Source: Leptasterias polaris
Lineage: Eukaryota; Echinodermata; Asteroidea; Forcipulatida; Asteriidae
Length of the DNA stretch: 64,000 bases
Assembly (NCBI GenBank): GCA_037783415.1
Contig: JAZGTN010000025.1
Coordinates: 4,650,001-4,714,000 of the forward strand
Direction of reading: 5' to 3'
Shown here one piece after another: positions 48,201 to 63,200 of this stretch; within the stretch, counting starts at the first letter, position 1, and each line of letters starts with the position of its first letter. Position numbers and translations under genes: made by a program. Under the pieces are notes generated by a model. That model was not told the origin of the DNA and searched no databases. It saw nothing but the letters and a program-made list of their open reading frames with translations.

Positions 48201-51200
48201 GTTGTAACCACTGCGGGAAAATCAAAGTAGAGGGCTTTCAATTGATATGCAATTCGTGAGAAAATAACTGTGCAAGTTATGTTTGAAATAAAATTCAACA
48301 GCAAAATTAATAGATACGGTCAAAACAAATGCCATACACAACAAACACATATATAGGCATAACAGTCTCGTATAAACGAACTGTATCTATAATGTATGTT
48401 TACCGGTTGTGGGTGTTGTAGATCTTTGCTTCCGAGTTGTTTTAATGACTTCATTGAAACCTGTAACAACTGGAGCTGCAAACAGAAAACAAAAACAATA
48501 ACATTGCAGATATTTGCACTTCATGTCCACATGTCATCACTTGTTATCGGTCTTCACATGAAAGGACGATTTCTACTCAAAGTACTTTTGCTTTGATCGG
48601 GGACAGTCGAACCCATTATTTTCAAGATGATGGATGTAATACAACAAGTTCGGCCACGTTTTAATGATTGATTTACCTTCTGTCGTCGTACTCGCTAGAG
48701 TAGTAGTTGGCAATTCTGTTAAAAAAGAAACGAGAAAGACAAAGAACATTTTATTTAAAAGAAAACTTAAGTCATACTCTCAAGGCGGAACTCCTCATAT
48801 GGTCAGTTTCTCAAGCCTTCACTGGATGTTACGTACCTTCTTCACAACCAAGGATAGCAGCACGTAAACTGAACTGAATGTTGCTGTCAGGGGATAGACT
48901 TGCCTCATCCGCTCGAGAGAGAAAGACTATTTCGAAACGCAATCCTATTAACCCTTTCAGCGGCTCTGTCAAGACTAAATCTGAAGGTCGTTCATTTAGA
49001 TCAGTGTACAGCACCTGCAATACCAACAATAAACACTTATATTAAACGGTCATCTATAAATGAATATTTGAGTGTCGCTCGACTTTGGCGTGTGATGGCA
49101 AGCATTTGTAAATGCTATCACTTGAATCTGGACGTATTATAAGAAACTAAATTGGGTTTTTGGAGAGTTTCGGTTGAGAAACATTTCACTCACCAATTCA
49201 TCACCAGAGGCTTTCTTTACTACAACAAACTTGTCATCGAGTCTCCGTTTAGCAAACAAGATGATTTCAATGTTGCCGTCGTCGATTGTACTGCCCTGAA
49301 GTTTCACTCCAGTAACCGTGACTTCCGTCTTAAACTCTATGGTTACTCGTGGGTTTTCGATAAGTCCTCGATCTTTCAAAGATGGCTTGTCAGCAAGGGA
49401 AAACGTCCAAGGTATCTGTGCGTTGATACTAGATGACTGACCAACGGCAATAACCGGTTGTGTGAGTCGTTTCTTTTCCAGTCCCCGTTCCCCGTCCAGC
49501 TGTTCCATACAGTAACCTAATACGAAACCGCGACCAGAACATGAAGTTTAACATCATTTCAGATATCTTGATTTATTCCAGATAGGATGATTGGTTTTAG
49601 ATTAAAACAACGACGATAAACACAAACATTTATTCAAATGTTACGAAACTGCACGAACGATGAACACAAATCATACTTCACTAAAGATATAAACTTTGGA
49701 AAAAAATGTCAGAATCTTGCAATAGACAGCGTATTTTGCGTTACCTTTAGTCGTTGTGGTCGCTGGAGTAGTGGTTGAAATCTCTGCTTTGGAAAGTTAA
49801 AAAGAAAGGTAGTCATTATTAAGTCTTCTCTGAAAAATAGACAATTCCCACATAGACAAATTCACACATGCAAATTCAGTCCAAACTTACAAAATACAAG
49901 GTTAGGATCTACGCTAAGGAATTCGCGGCTTACCTTCTTCACAGCCTAAGACATCGAGTCGCAAACTACCACTTCCAGTTTCTTTGTCGTCAATGAATTG
50001 AAGTTGTAATCTAACTGCAACTACTCCTTTTAATGGAGTGACCAGAACGACGGACTCGGAGGTATCTCCAGACAAGGTTGCTGTGATTTTCTGATCTTTC
50101 TGCACCTCCACAAACTGTCCATAATCTTCGAATTTGGCCTCGAGAGTGAACTCTAATTTCTTGACTAGGTCACCACTGCCTTGTAGCTTAAATCCACGAA
50201 CTTCAACTTTAGATATGAACTCAACAGCCAATAGGGGGGCATCCTCTACTGCTGTCAGGAGCTCAAAGGTCCATGGAGTATCAGCGTTGATTGCGGTTGA
50301 TTGATTTGGAGTCTGCTGTGGTGTAAATGATCGTGTGCTTTCAAGATCCTGCTTGCCACTCATGGGCTCCAGACAGTAACCTGCAATGAGTTTGTCCAAA
50401 ATCATTATAAATAAACCAGTCCGAACTACAGCGCTTATTTAGCAGCATTGATAAACAATATATATTATTGGCAGTACATGCAGAAGTAAATCAATGTTAA
50501 CACCGATTATTACCTGGTGTGGTGGAGGTTGGCATTTCAGTTGTTGTAACCACTGCGGGAAAATCAAAGTAGAGGGCTTTCAATTGATATGCAATTCGTG
50601 AGAAAATAACTGTGCAAGTTATGTTTGAAATAAAATTCAACAGCAAAATTAATAGATACGGTCAAAACAAATGCCATACACAACAAACACATATATAGGC
50701 ATAACAGTCTCGTATAAACGAACTGTATCTATAATGTATGTTTACCGGTTGTGGGTGTTGTAGATCTTTGCTTCCGAGTTGTTTTAATGACTTCATTGAA
50801 ACCTGTAACAACTGGAGCTGCAAACAGAAAACAAAAACAATAACATTGCAGATATTTGCACTTCATGTCCACATGTCATCACTTGTTATCGGTCTTCACA
50901 TGAAAGGACGATTTCTACTCAAAGTACTTTTGCTTTGATCGGGGACAGTCGAACCCATATTTTCAAGATGATGGATGTAATACAACAAGTTCGGCCACGT
51001 TTTAATGATTGATTTACCTTCTGTCGTCGTACTCGCTAGAGTAGTAGTTGGCAATTCTGTTAAAAAAGAAACGAGAAAGACAAAGAACATTTTATTTAAA
51101 AGAAAACTTAAGTCATACTCTCAAGGCGGAACTCCTCATATGGTCAGTTTCTCAAGCCTTCACTGGATGTTACGTACCTTCTTCACAACCAAGGATAGCA

Positions 51201-54200
51201 GCACGTAAACTGAACTGAATGTTGCTGTCAGGGGATAGACTTGCCTCATCCGCTCGAGAGAGAAAGACTATTTCGAAACGCAATCCTATTAACCCTTTCA
51301 GCGGCTCTGTCAAGACTAAATCTGAAGGTCGTTCATTTAGATCAGTGTACAGCACCTGCAATACCAACAATAAACACTTATATTAAACGGTCATCTATAA
51401 ATGAATATTTGAGTGTCGCTCGACTTTGGCGTGTGATGGCAAGCATTTGTAAATGCTATCACTTGAATCTGGACGTATTATAAGAAACTAAATTGGGTTT
51501 TTGGAGAGTTTCGGTTGAGAAACATTTCACTCACCAATTCATCACCAGAGGCTTTCTTTACTACAACAAACTTGTCATCGAGTCTCCGTTTAGCAAACAA
51601 GATGATTTCAATGTTGCCGTCGTCGATTGTACTGCCCTGAAGTTTCACTCCAGTAACCGTGACTTCCGTCTTAAACTCTATGGTTACTCGTGGGTTTTCG
51701 ATAAGTCCTCGATCTTTCAAAGATGGCTTGTCAGCAAGGGAAAACGTCCAAGGTATCTGTGCGTTGATACTAGATGACTGACCAACGGCAATAACCGGTT
51801 GTGTGAGTCGTTTCTTTTCCAGTCCCCGTTCCCCGTCCAGCTGTTCCATACAGTAACCTAATACGAAACCGCGACCAGAACATGAAGTTTAACATCATTT
51901 CAGATATCTTGATTTATTCCAGATAGGATGATTGGTTTTAGATTAAAACAACGACGATAAACACAAACATTTATTCAAATGTTACGAAACTGCACGAACG
52001 ATGAACACAAATCATACTTCACTAAAGATATAAACTTTGGAAAAAAATGTCAGAATCTTGCAATAGACAGCGTATTTTGCGTTACCTTTAGTCGTTGTGG
52101 TCGCTGGAGTAGTGGTTGAAATCTCTGCTTTGGAAAGTTAAAAAGAAAGGTAGTCATTATTAAGTCTTCTCTGAAAAATAGACAATTCCCACATAGACAA
52201 ATTCACACATGCAAATTCAGTCCAAACTTACAAAATACAAGGTTAGGATCTACGCTAAGGAATTCGCGGCTTACCTTCTTCACAGCCTAAGACATCGAGT
52301 CGCAAACTACCACTTCCAGTTTCTTTGTCGTCAATGAATTGAAGTTGTAATCTAACTGCAACTACTCCTTTTAATGGAGTGACCAGAACGACGGACTCGG
52401 AGGTATCTCCAGACAAGGTTGCTGTGATTTTCTGATCTTTCTGCACCTCCACAAACTGTCCATAATCTTCGAATTTGGCCTCGAGAGTGAACTCTAATTT
52501 CTTGACTAGGTCACCACTGCCTTGTAGCTTAAATCCACGAACTTCAACTTTAGATATGAACTCAACAGCCAATAGGGGGGCATCCTCTACTGCTGTCAGG
52601 AGCTCAAAGGTCCATGGAGTATCAGCGTTGATTGCGGTTGATTGATTTGGAGTCTGCTGTGGTGTAAATGATCGTGTGCTTTCAAGATCCTGCTTGCCAC
52701 TCATGGGCTCCAGACAGTAACCTGCAATGAGTTTGTCCAAAATCATTATAAATAAACCAGTCCGAACTACAGCGCTTATTTAGCAGCATTGATAAACAAT
52801 ATATATTATTGGCAGTACATGCAGAAGTAAATCAATGTTAACACCGATTATTACCTGGTGTGGTGGAGGTTGGCATTTCAGTTGTTGTAACCACTGCGGG
52901 AAAATCAAAGTAGAGGGCTTTCAATTGATATGCAATTCGTGAGAAAATAACTGTGCAAGTTATGTTTGAAATAAAATTCAACAGCAAAATTAATAGATAC
53001 GGTCAAAACAAATGCCATACACAACAAACACATATATAGGCATAACAGTCTCGTATAAACGAACTGTATCTATAATGTATGTTTACCGGTTGTGGGTGTT
53101 GTAGATCTTTGCTTCCGAGTTGTTTTAATGACTTCATTGAAACCTGTAACAACTGGAGCTGCAAACAGAAAACAAAAACAATAACATTGCAGATATTTGC
53201 ACTTCATGTCCACATGTCATCACTTGTTATCGGTCTTCACATGAAAGGACGATTTCTACTCAAAGTACTTTTGCTTTGATCGGGGACAGTCGAACCCATA
53301 TTTTCAAGATGATGGATGTAATACAACAAGTTCGGCCACGTTTTAATGATTGATTTACCTTCTGTCGTCGTACTCGCTAGAGTAGTAGTTGGCAATTCTG
53401 TTAAAAAAGAAACGAGAAAGACAAAGAACATTTTATTTAAAAGAAAACTTAAGTCATACTCTCAAGGCGGAACTCCTCATATGGTCAGTTTCTCAAGCCT
53501 TCACTGGATGTTACGTACCTTCTTCACAACCAAGGATAGCAGCACGTAAACTGAACTGAATGTTGCTGTCAGGGGATAGACTTGCCTCATCCGCTCGAGA
53601 GAGAAAGACTATTTCGAAACGCAATCCTATTAACCCTTTCAGCGGCTCTGTCAAGACTAAATCTGAAGGTCGTTCATTTAGATCAGTGTACAGCACCTGC
53701 AATACCAACAATAAACACTTATATTAAACGGTCATCTATAAATGAATATTTGAGTGTCGCTCGACTTTGGCGTGTGATGGCAAGCATTTGTAAATGCTAT
53801 CACTTGAATCTGGACGTATTATAAGAAACTAAATTGGGTTTTTGGAGAGTTTCGGTTGAGAAACATTTCACTCACCAATTCATCACCAGAGGCTTTCTTT
53901 ACTACAACAAACTTGTCATCGAGTCTCCGTTTAGCAAACAAGATGATTTCAATGTTGCCGTCGTCGATTGTACTGCCCTGAAGTTTCACTCCAGTAACCG
54001 TGACTTCCGTCTTAAACTCTATGGTTACTCGTGGGTTTTCGATAAGTCCTCGATCTTTCAAAGATGGCTTGTCAGCAAGGGAAAACGTCCAAGGTATCTG
54101 TGCGTTGATACTAGATGACTGACCAACGGCAATAACCGGTTGTGTGAGTCGTTTCTTTTCCAGTCCCCGTTCCCCGTCCAGCTGTTCCATACAGTAACCT

Positions 54201-57200
54201 AATACGAAACCGCGACCAGAACATGAAGTTTAACATCATTTCAGATATCTTGATTTATTCCAGATAGGATGATTGGTTTTAGATTAAAACAACGACGATA
54301 AACACAAACATTTATTCAAATGTTACGAAACTGCACGAACGATGAACACAAATCATACTTCACTAAAGATATAAACTTTGGAAAAAAATGTCAGAATCTT
54401 GCAATAGACAGCGTATTTTGCGTTACCTTTAGTCGTTGTGGTCGCTGGAGTAGTGGTTGAAATCTCTGCTTTGGAAAGTTAAAAAGAAAGGTAGTCATTA
54501 TTAAGTCTTCTCTGAAAAATAGACAATTCCCACATAGACAAATTCACACATGCAAATTCAGTCCAAACTTACAAAATACAAGGTTAGGATCTACGCTAAG
54601 GAATTCGCGGCTTACCTTCTTCACAGCCTAAGACATCGAGTCGCAAACTACCACTTCCAGTTTCTTTGTCGTCAATGAATTGAAGTTGTAATCTAACTGC
54701 AACTACTCCTTTTAATGGAGTGACCAGAACGACGGACTCGGAGGTATCTCCAGACAAGGTTGCTGTGATTTTCTGATCTTTCTGCACCTCCACAAACTGT
54801 CCATAATCTTCGAATTTGGCCTCGAGAGTGAACTCTAATTTCTTGACTAGGTCACCACTGCCTTGTAGCTTAAATCCACGAACTTCAACTTTAGATATGA
54901 ACTCAACAGCCAATAGGGGGGCATCCTCTACTGCTGTCAGGAGCTCAAAGGTCCATGGAGTATCAGCGTTGATTGCGGTTGATTGATTTGGAGTCTGCTG
55001 TGGTGTAAATGATCGTGTGCTTTCAAGATCCTGCTTGCCACTCATGGGCTCCAGACAGTAACCTGCAATGAGTTTGTCCAAAATCATTATAAATAAACCA
55101 GTCCGAACTACAGCGCTTATTTAGCAGCATTGATAAACAATATATATTATTGGCAGTACATGCAGAAGTAAATCAATGTTAACACCGATTATTACCTGGT
55201 GTGGTGGAGGTTGGCATTTCAGTTGTTGTAACCACTGCGGGAAAATCAAAGTAGAGGGCTTTCAATTGATATGCAATTCGTGAGAAAATAACTGTGCAAG
55301 TTATGTTTGAAATAAAATTCAACAGCAAAATTAATAGATACGGTCAAAACAAATGCCATACACAACAAACACATATATAGGCATAACAGTCTCGTATAAA
55401 CGAACTGTATCTATAATGTATGTTTACCGGTTGTGGGTGTTGTAGATCTTTGCTTCCGAGTTGTTTTAATGACTTCATTGAAACCTGTAACAACTGGAGC
55501 TGCAAACAGAAAACAAAAACAATAACATTGCAGATATTTGCACTTCATGTCCACATGTCATCACTTGTTATCGGTCTTCACATGAAAGGACGATTTCTAC
55601 TCAAAGTACTTTTGCTTTGATCGGGGACAGTCGAACCCATTATTTTCAAGATGATGGATGTAATACAACAAGTTCGGCCACGTTTTAATGATTGATTTAC
55701 CTTCTGTCGTCGTACTCGCTAGAGTAGTAGTTGGCAATTCTGTTAAAAAAGAAACGAGAAAGACAAAGAACATTTTATTTAAAAGAAAACTTAAGTCATA
55801 CTCTCAAGGCGGAACTCCTCATATGGTCAGTTTCTCAAGCCTTCACTGGATGTTACGTACCTTCTTCACAACCAAGGATAGCAGCACGTAAACTGAACTG
55901 AATGTTGCTGTCAGGGGATAGACTTGCCTCATCCGCTCGAGAGAGAAAGACTATTTCGAAACGCAATCCTATTAACCCTTTCAGCGGCTCTGTCAAGACT
56001 AAATCTGAAGGTCGTTCATTTAGATCAGTGTACAGCACCTGCAATACCAACAATAAACACTTATATTAAACGGTCATCTATAAATGAATATTTGAGTGTC
56101 GCTCGACTTTGGCGTGTGATGGCAAGCATTTGTAAATGCTATCACTTGAATCTGGACGTATTATAAGAAACTAAATTGGGTTTTTGGAGAGTTTCGGTTG
56201 AGAAACATTTCACTCACCAATTCATCACCAGAGGCTTTCTTTACTACAACAAACTTGTCATCGAGTCTCCGTTTAGCAAACAAGATGATTTCAATGTTGC
56301 CGTCGTCGATTGTACTGCCCTGAAGTTTCACTCCAGTAACCGTGACTTCCGTCTTAAACTCTATGGTTACTCGTGGGTTTTCGATAAGTCCTCGATCTTT
56401 CAAAGATGGCTTGTCAGCAAGGGAAAACGTCCAAGGTATCTGTGCGTTGATACTAGATGACTGACCAACGGCAATAACCGGTTGTGTGAGTCGTTTCTTT
56501 TCCAGTCCCCGTTCCCCGTCCAGCTGTTCCATACAGTAACCTAATACGAAACCGCGACCAGAACATGAAGTTTAACATCATTTCAGATATCTTGATTTAT
56601 TCCAGATAGGATGATTGGTTTTAGATTAAAACAACGACGATAAACACAAACATTTATTCAAATGTTACGAAACTGCACGAACGATGAACACAAATCATAC
56701 TTCACTAAAGATATAAACTTTGGAAAAAAATTTCAGAATCTTGCAATAGACAGCGTATTTTGCGTTACCTTTAGTCGTTGTGGTCGCTGGAGTAGTGGTT
56801 GAAATCTCTGCTTTGGAAAGTTAAAAAGAAAGGTAGTCATTATTAAGTCTTCTCTGAAAAATAGACAATTCACACATAGACAAATTCACACATGCAAATT
56901 CAGTCCAAACTTACAAAATACAAGGTTAGGATCTACGCTAAGGAATTCGCGGCTTACCTTCTTCACAGCCTAAGACATCGAGTCGCAAACTACCACTTCC
57001 AGTTTCTTTGTCGTCAATGAATTGAAGTTGTAATCTAACTGCAACTACTCCTTTTAATGGAGTGACCAGAACGACGGACTCGGAGGTATCTCCAGTCAAG
57101 GTTGCTGTGATTTTCTGATCTTTCTGCACCTCCACAAACTGTCCATAATCTTCGAATTTGGCCTCGAGAGTGAACTCTAATTTCTTGACTAGGTCACCAC

Positions 57201-60200
57201 TGCCTTGTAGCTTAAATCCACGAACTTCAACTTTAGATATGAACTCAACAGCCAATAGGGGGGCATCCTCTACTGCTGTCAGGAGCTCAAAGGTCCATGG
57301 AGTATCAGCGTTGATTGCGGTTGATTGATTTGGAGTCTGCTGTGGTGTAAATGATCGTGTGCTTTCAAGATCCTGCTTGCCACTCATGGGCTCCAGACAG
57401 TAACCTGCAATGAGTTTGTCCAAAATCATTATAAATAAACCAGTCCGAACTACAGCGCTTATTTAGCAGCATTGATAAACAATATATATTATTGGCAGTA
57501 CATGCAGAAGTAAATCAATGTTAACACCGATTATTACCTGGTGTGGTGGAGGTTGGCATTTCAGTTGTTGTAACCACTGCGGGAAAATCAAAGTAGAGGG
57601 CTTTCAATTGATATGCAATACGTGAGAAAATAACTGTGCAAGTTATGTTTGAAATAAAATTCAACAGCAAAATTAATAGATACGGTCAAAACAAATGCCA
57701 TACACAACAAACACATATATAGGCATAACAGTCTCGTATAAACGAACTGTATCTATAATGTATGTTTACCGGTTGTGGGTGTTGTAGATCTTTGCTTCCG
57801 AGTTGTTTTAATGACTTCATTGAAACCTGTAACAACTGGAGCTGCAAACAGAAAACAAAAACAATAACATTGCAGATATTTGCACTTCATGTCCACATGT
57901 CATCACTTGTTATCGGTCTTCACATGAAAGGACGATTTCTACTCAAAGTACTTTTGCTTTGATCGGGGACAGTCGAACCCATATTTTCAAGATGATGGAT
58001 GTAATACAACAAGTTCGGCCACGTTTTAATGATTGATTTACCTTCTGTCGTCGTACTCGCTAGAGTAGTAGTTGGCAATTCTGTTAAAAAAGAAACGAGA
58101 AAGACAAAGAACATTTTATTTAAAAGAAAACTTAAGTCATACTCTCAAGGCGGAACTCCTCATATGGTCAGTTTCTCAAGCCTTCACTGGATGTTACGTA
58201 CCTTCTTCACAACCAAGGATAGCAGCACGTAAACTGAACTGAATGTTGCTGTCAGGGGATAGACTTGCCTCATCCGCTCGAGAGAGAAAGACTATTTCGA
58301 AACGCAATCCTATTAACCCTTTCAGCGGCTCTGTCAAGACTAAATCTGAAGGTCGTTCATTTAGATCAGTGTACAGCACCTGCAATACCAACAATAAACA
58401 CTTATATTAAACGGTCATCTATAAATGAATATTTGAGTGTCGCTCGACTTTGGCGTGTGATGGCAAGCATTTGTAAATGCTATCACTTGAATCTGGACGT
58501 ATTATAAGAAACTAAATTGGGTTTTTGGAGAGTTTCGGTTGAGAAACATTTCACTCACCAATTCATCACCAGAGGCTTTCTTTACTACAACAAACTTGTC
58601 ATCGAGTCTCCGTTTAGCAAACAAGATGATTTCAATGTTGCCGTCGTCGATTGTACTGCCCTGAAGTTTCACTCCAGTAACCGTGACTTCCGTCTTAAAC
58701 TCTATGGTTACTCGTGGGTTTTCGATAAGTCCTCGATCTTTCAAAGATGGCTTGTCAGCAAGGGAAAACGTCCAAGGTATCTGTGCGTTGATACTAGATG
58801 ACTGACCAACGGCAATAACCGGTTGTGTGAGTCGTTTCTTTTCCAGTCCCCGTTCCCCGTCCAGCTGTTCCATACAGTAACCTAATACGAAACCGCGACC
58901 AGAACATGAAGTTTAACATCATTTCAGATATCTTGATTTATTCCAGATAGGATGATTGGTTTTAGATTAAAACAACGACGATAAACACAAACATTTATTC
59001 AAATGTTACGAAACTGCACGAACGATGAACACAAATCATACTTCACTAAAGATATAAACTTTGGAAAAAAATGTCAGAATCTTGCAATAGACAGCGTATT
59101 TTGCGTTACCTTTAGTCGTTGTGGTCGCTGGAGTAGTGGTTGAAATCTCTGCTTTGGAAAGTTAAAAAGAAAGGTAGTCATTATTAAGTCTTCTCTGAAA
59201 AATAGACAATTCACACATAGACAAATTCACACATGCAAATTCAGTCCAAACTTACAAAATACAAGGTTAGGATCTACGCTAAGGAATTCGCGGCTTACCT
59301 TCTTCACAGCCTAAGACATCGAGTCGCAAACTACCACTTCCAGTTTCTTTGTCGTCAATGAATTGAAGTTGTAATCTAACTGCAACTACTCCTTTTAATG
59401 GAGTGACCAGAACGACGGACTCGGAGGTATCTCCAGACAAGGTTGCTGTGATTTTCTGATCTTTCTGCACCTCCACAAACTGTCCATAATCTTCGAATTT
59501 GGCCTCGAGAGTGAACTCTAATTTCTTGACTAGGTCACCACTGCCTTGTAGCTTAAATCCACGAACTTCAACTTTAGATATGAACTCAACAGCCAATAGG
59601 GGGGCATCCTCTACTGCTGTCAGGAGCTCAAAGGTCCATGGAGTATCAGCGTTGATTGCGGTTGATTGATTTGGAGTCTGCTGTGGTGTAAATGATCGTG
59701 TGCTTTCAAGATCCTGCTTGCCACTCATGGGCTCCAGACAGTAACCTGCAATGAGTTTGTCCAAAATCATTATAAATAAACCAGTCCGAACTACAGCGCT
59801 TATTTAGCAGCATTGATAAACAATATATATTATTGGCAGTACATGCAGAAGTAAATCAATGTTAACACCGATTATTACCTGGTGTGGTGGAGGTTGGCAT
59901 TTCAGTTGTTGTAACCACTGCGGGAAAATCAAAGTAGAGGGCTTTCAATTGATATGCAATACGTGAGAAAATAACTGTGCAAGTTATGTTTGAAATAAAA
60001 TTCAACAGCAAAATTAATAGATACGGTCAAAACAAATGCCATACACAACAAACACATATATAGGCATAACAGTCTCGTATAAACGAACTGTATCTATAAT
60101 GTATGTTTACCGGTTGTGGGTGTTGTAGATCTTTGCTTCCGAGTTGTTTTAATGACTTCATTGAAACCTGTAACAACTGGAGCTGCAAACAGAAAACAAA

Positions 60201-63200
60201 AACAATAACATTGCAGATATTTGCACTTCATGTCCACATGTCATCACTTGTTATCGGTCTTCACATGAAAGGACGATTTCTACTCAAAGTACTTTTGCTT
60301 TGATCGGGGACAGTCGAACCCATATTTTCAAGATGATGGATGTAATACAACAAGTTCGGCCACGTTTTAATGATTGATTTACCTTCTGTCGTCGTACTCG
60401 CTAGAGTAGTAGTTGGCAATTCTGTTAAAAAAGAAACGAGAAAGACAAAGAACATTTTATTTAAAAGAAAACTTAAGTCATACTCTCAAGGCGGAACTCC
60501 TCATATGGTCAGTTTCTCAAGCCTTCACTGGATGTTACGTACCTTCTTCACAACCAAGGATAGCAGCACGTAAACTGAACTGAATGTTGCTGTCAGGGGA
60601 TAGACTTGCCTCATCCGCTCGAGAGAGAAAGACTATTTCGAAACGCAATCCTATTAACCCTTTCAGCGGCTCTGTCAAGACTAAATCTGAAGGTCGTTCA
60701 TTTAGATCAGTGTACAGCACCTGCAATACCAACAATAAACACTTATATTAAACGGTCATCTATAAATGAATATTTGAGTGTCGCTCGACTTTGGCGTGTG
60801 ATGGCAAGCATTTGTAAATGCTATCACTTGAATCTGGACGTATTATAAGAAACTAAATTGGGTTTTTGGAGAGTTTCGGTTGAGAAACATTTCACTCACC
60901 AATTCATCACCAGAGGCTTTCTTTACTACAACAAACTTGTCATCGAGTCTCCGTTTAGCAAACAAGATGATTTCAATGTTGCCGTCGTCGATTGTACTGC
61001 CCTGAAGTTTCACTCCAGTAACCGTGACTTCCGTCTTAAACTCTATGGTTACTCGTGGGTTTTCGATAAGTCCTCGATCTTTCAAAGATGGCTTGTCAGC
61101 AAGGGAAAACGTCCAAGGTATCTGTGCGTTGATACTAGATGACTGACCAACGGCAATAACCGGTTGTGTGAGTCGTTTCTTTTCCAGTCCCCGTTCCCCG
61201 TCCAGCTGTTCCATACAGTAACCTAATACGAAACCGCGACCAGAACATGAAGTTTAACATCATTTCAGATATCTTGATTTATTCCAGATAGGATGATTGG
61301 TTTTAGATTAAAACAACGACGATAAACACAAACATTTATTCAAATGTTACGAAACTGCACGAACGATGAACACAAATCATACTTCACTAAAGATATAAAC
61401 TTTGGAAAAAAATGTCAGAATCTTGCAATAGACAGCGTATTTTGCGTTACCTTTAGTCGTTGTGGTCGCTGGAGTAGTGGTTGAAATCTCTGCTTTGGAA
61501 AGTTAAAAAGAAAGGTAGTCATTATTAAGTCTTCTCTGAAAAATAGACAATTCCCACATAGACAAATTCACACATGCAAATTCAGTCCAAACTTACAAAA
61601 TACAAGGTTAGGATCTACGCTAAGGAATTCGCGGCTTACCTTCTTCACAGCCTAAGACATCGAGTCGCAAACTACCACTTCCAGTTTCTTTGTCGTCAAT
61701 GAATTGAAGTTGTAATCTAACTGCAACTACTCCTTTTAATGGAGTGACCAGAACGACGGACTCGGAGGTATCTCCAGACAAGGTTGCTGTGATTTTCTGA
61801 TCTTTCTGCACCTCCACAAACTGTCCATAATCTTCGAATTTGGCCTCGAGAGTGAACTCTAATTTCTTGACTAGGTCACCACTGCCTTGTAGCTTAAATC
61901 CACGAACTTCAACTTTAGATATGAACTCAACAGCCAATAGGGGGGCATCCTCTACTGCTGTCAGGAGCTCAAAGGTCCATGGAGTATCAGCGTTGATTGC
62001 GGTTGATTGATTTGGAGTCTGCTGTGGTGTAAATGATCGTGTGCTTTCAAGATCCTGCTTGCCACTCATGGGCTCCAGACAGTAACCTGCAATGAGTTTG
62101 TCCAAAATCATTATAAATAAACCAGTCCGAACTACAGCGCTTATTTAGCAGCATTGATAAACAATATATATTATTGGCAGTACATGCAGAAGTAAATCAA
62201 TGTTAACACCGATTATTACCTGGTGTGGTGGAGGTTGGCATTTCAGTTGTTGTAACCACTGCGGGAAAATCAAAGTAGGGGGCTTTCAATTGATATGCAA
62301 TTCGTGAGAAAATAACTGTGCAAGTTATGTTTGAAATAAAATTCAACAGCAAAATTAATAGATACGGTCAAAACAAATGCCATACACAACAAACACATAT
62401 ATAGGCATAACAGTCTCGTATAAACGAACTGTATCTATAATGTATGTTTACCGGTTGTGGGTGTTGTAGATCTTTGCTTCCGAGTTGTTTTAATGACTTC
62501 ATTGAAACCTGTAACAACTGGAGCTGCAAACAGAAAACAAAAACAATAACATTGCAGATATTTGCACTTCATGTCCACATGTCATCACTTGTTATCGGTC
62601 TTCACATGAAAGGACGATTTCTACTCAAAGTACTTTTGCTTTGATCGGGGACAGTCGAACCCATATTTTCAAGATGATGGATGTAATACAACAAGTTCGG
62701 CCACGTTTTAATGATTGATTTACCTTCTGTCGTCGTACTCGCTAGAGTAGTAGTTGGCAATTCTGTTAAAAAAGAAACGAGAAAGACAAAGAACATTTTA
62801 TTTAAAAGAAAACTTAAGTCATACTCTCAAGGCGGAACTCCTCATATGGTCAGTTTCTCAAGCCTTCACTGGATGTTACGTACCTTCTTCACAACCAAGG
62901 ATAGCAGCACGTAAACTGAACTGAATGTTGCTGTCAGGGGATAGACTTGCCTCATCCGCTCGAGAGAGAAAGACTATTTCGAAACGCAATCCTATTAACC
63001 CTTTCAGCGGCTCTGTCAAGACTAAATCTGAAGGTCGTTCATTTAGATCAGTGTACAGCACCTGCAATACCAACAATAAACACTTATATTAAACGGTCAT
63101 CTATAAATGAATATTTGAGTGTCGCTCGACTTTGGCGTGTGATGGCAAGCATTTGTAAATGCTATCACTTGAATCTGGACGTATTATAAGAAACTAAATT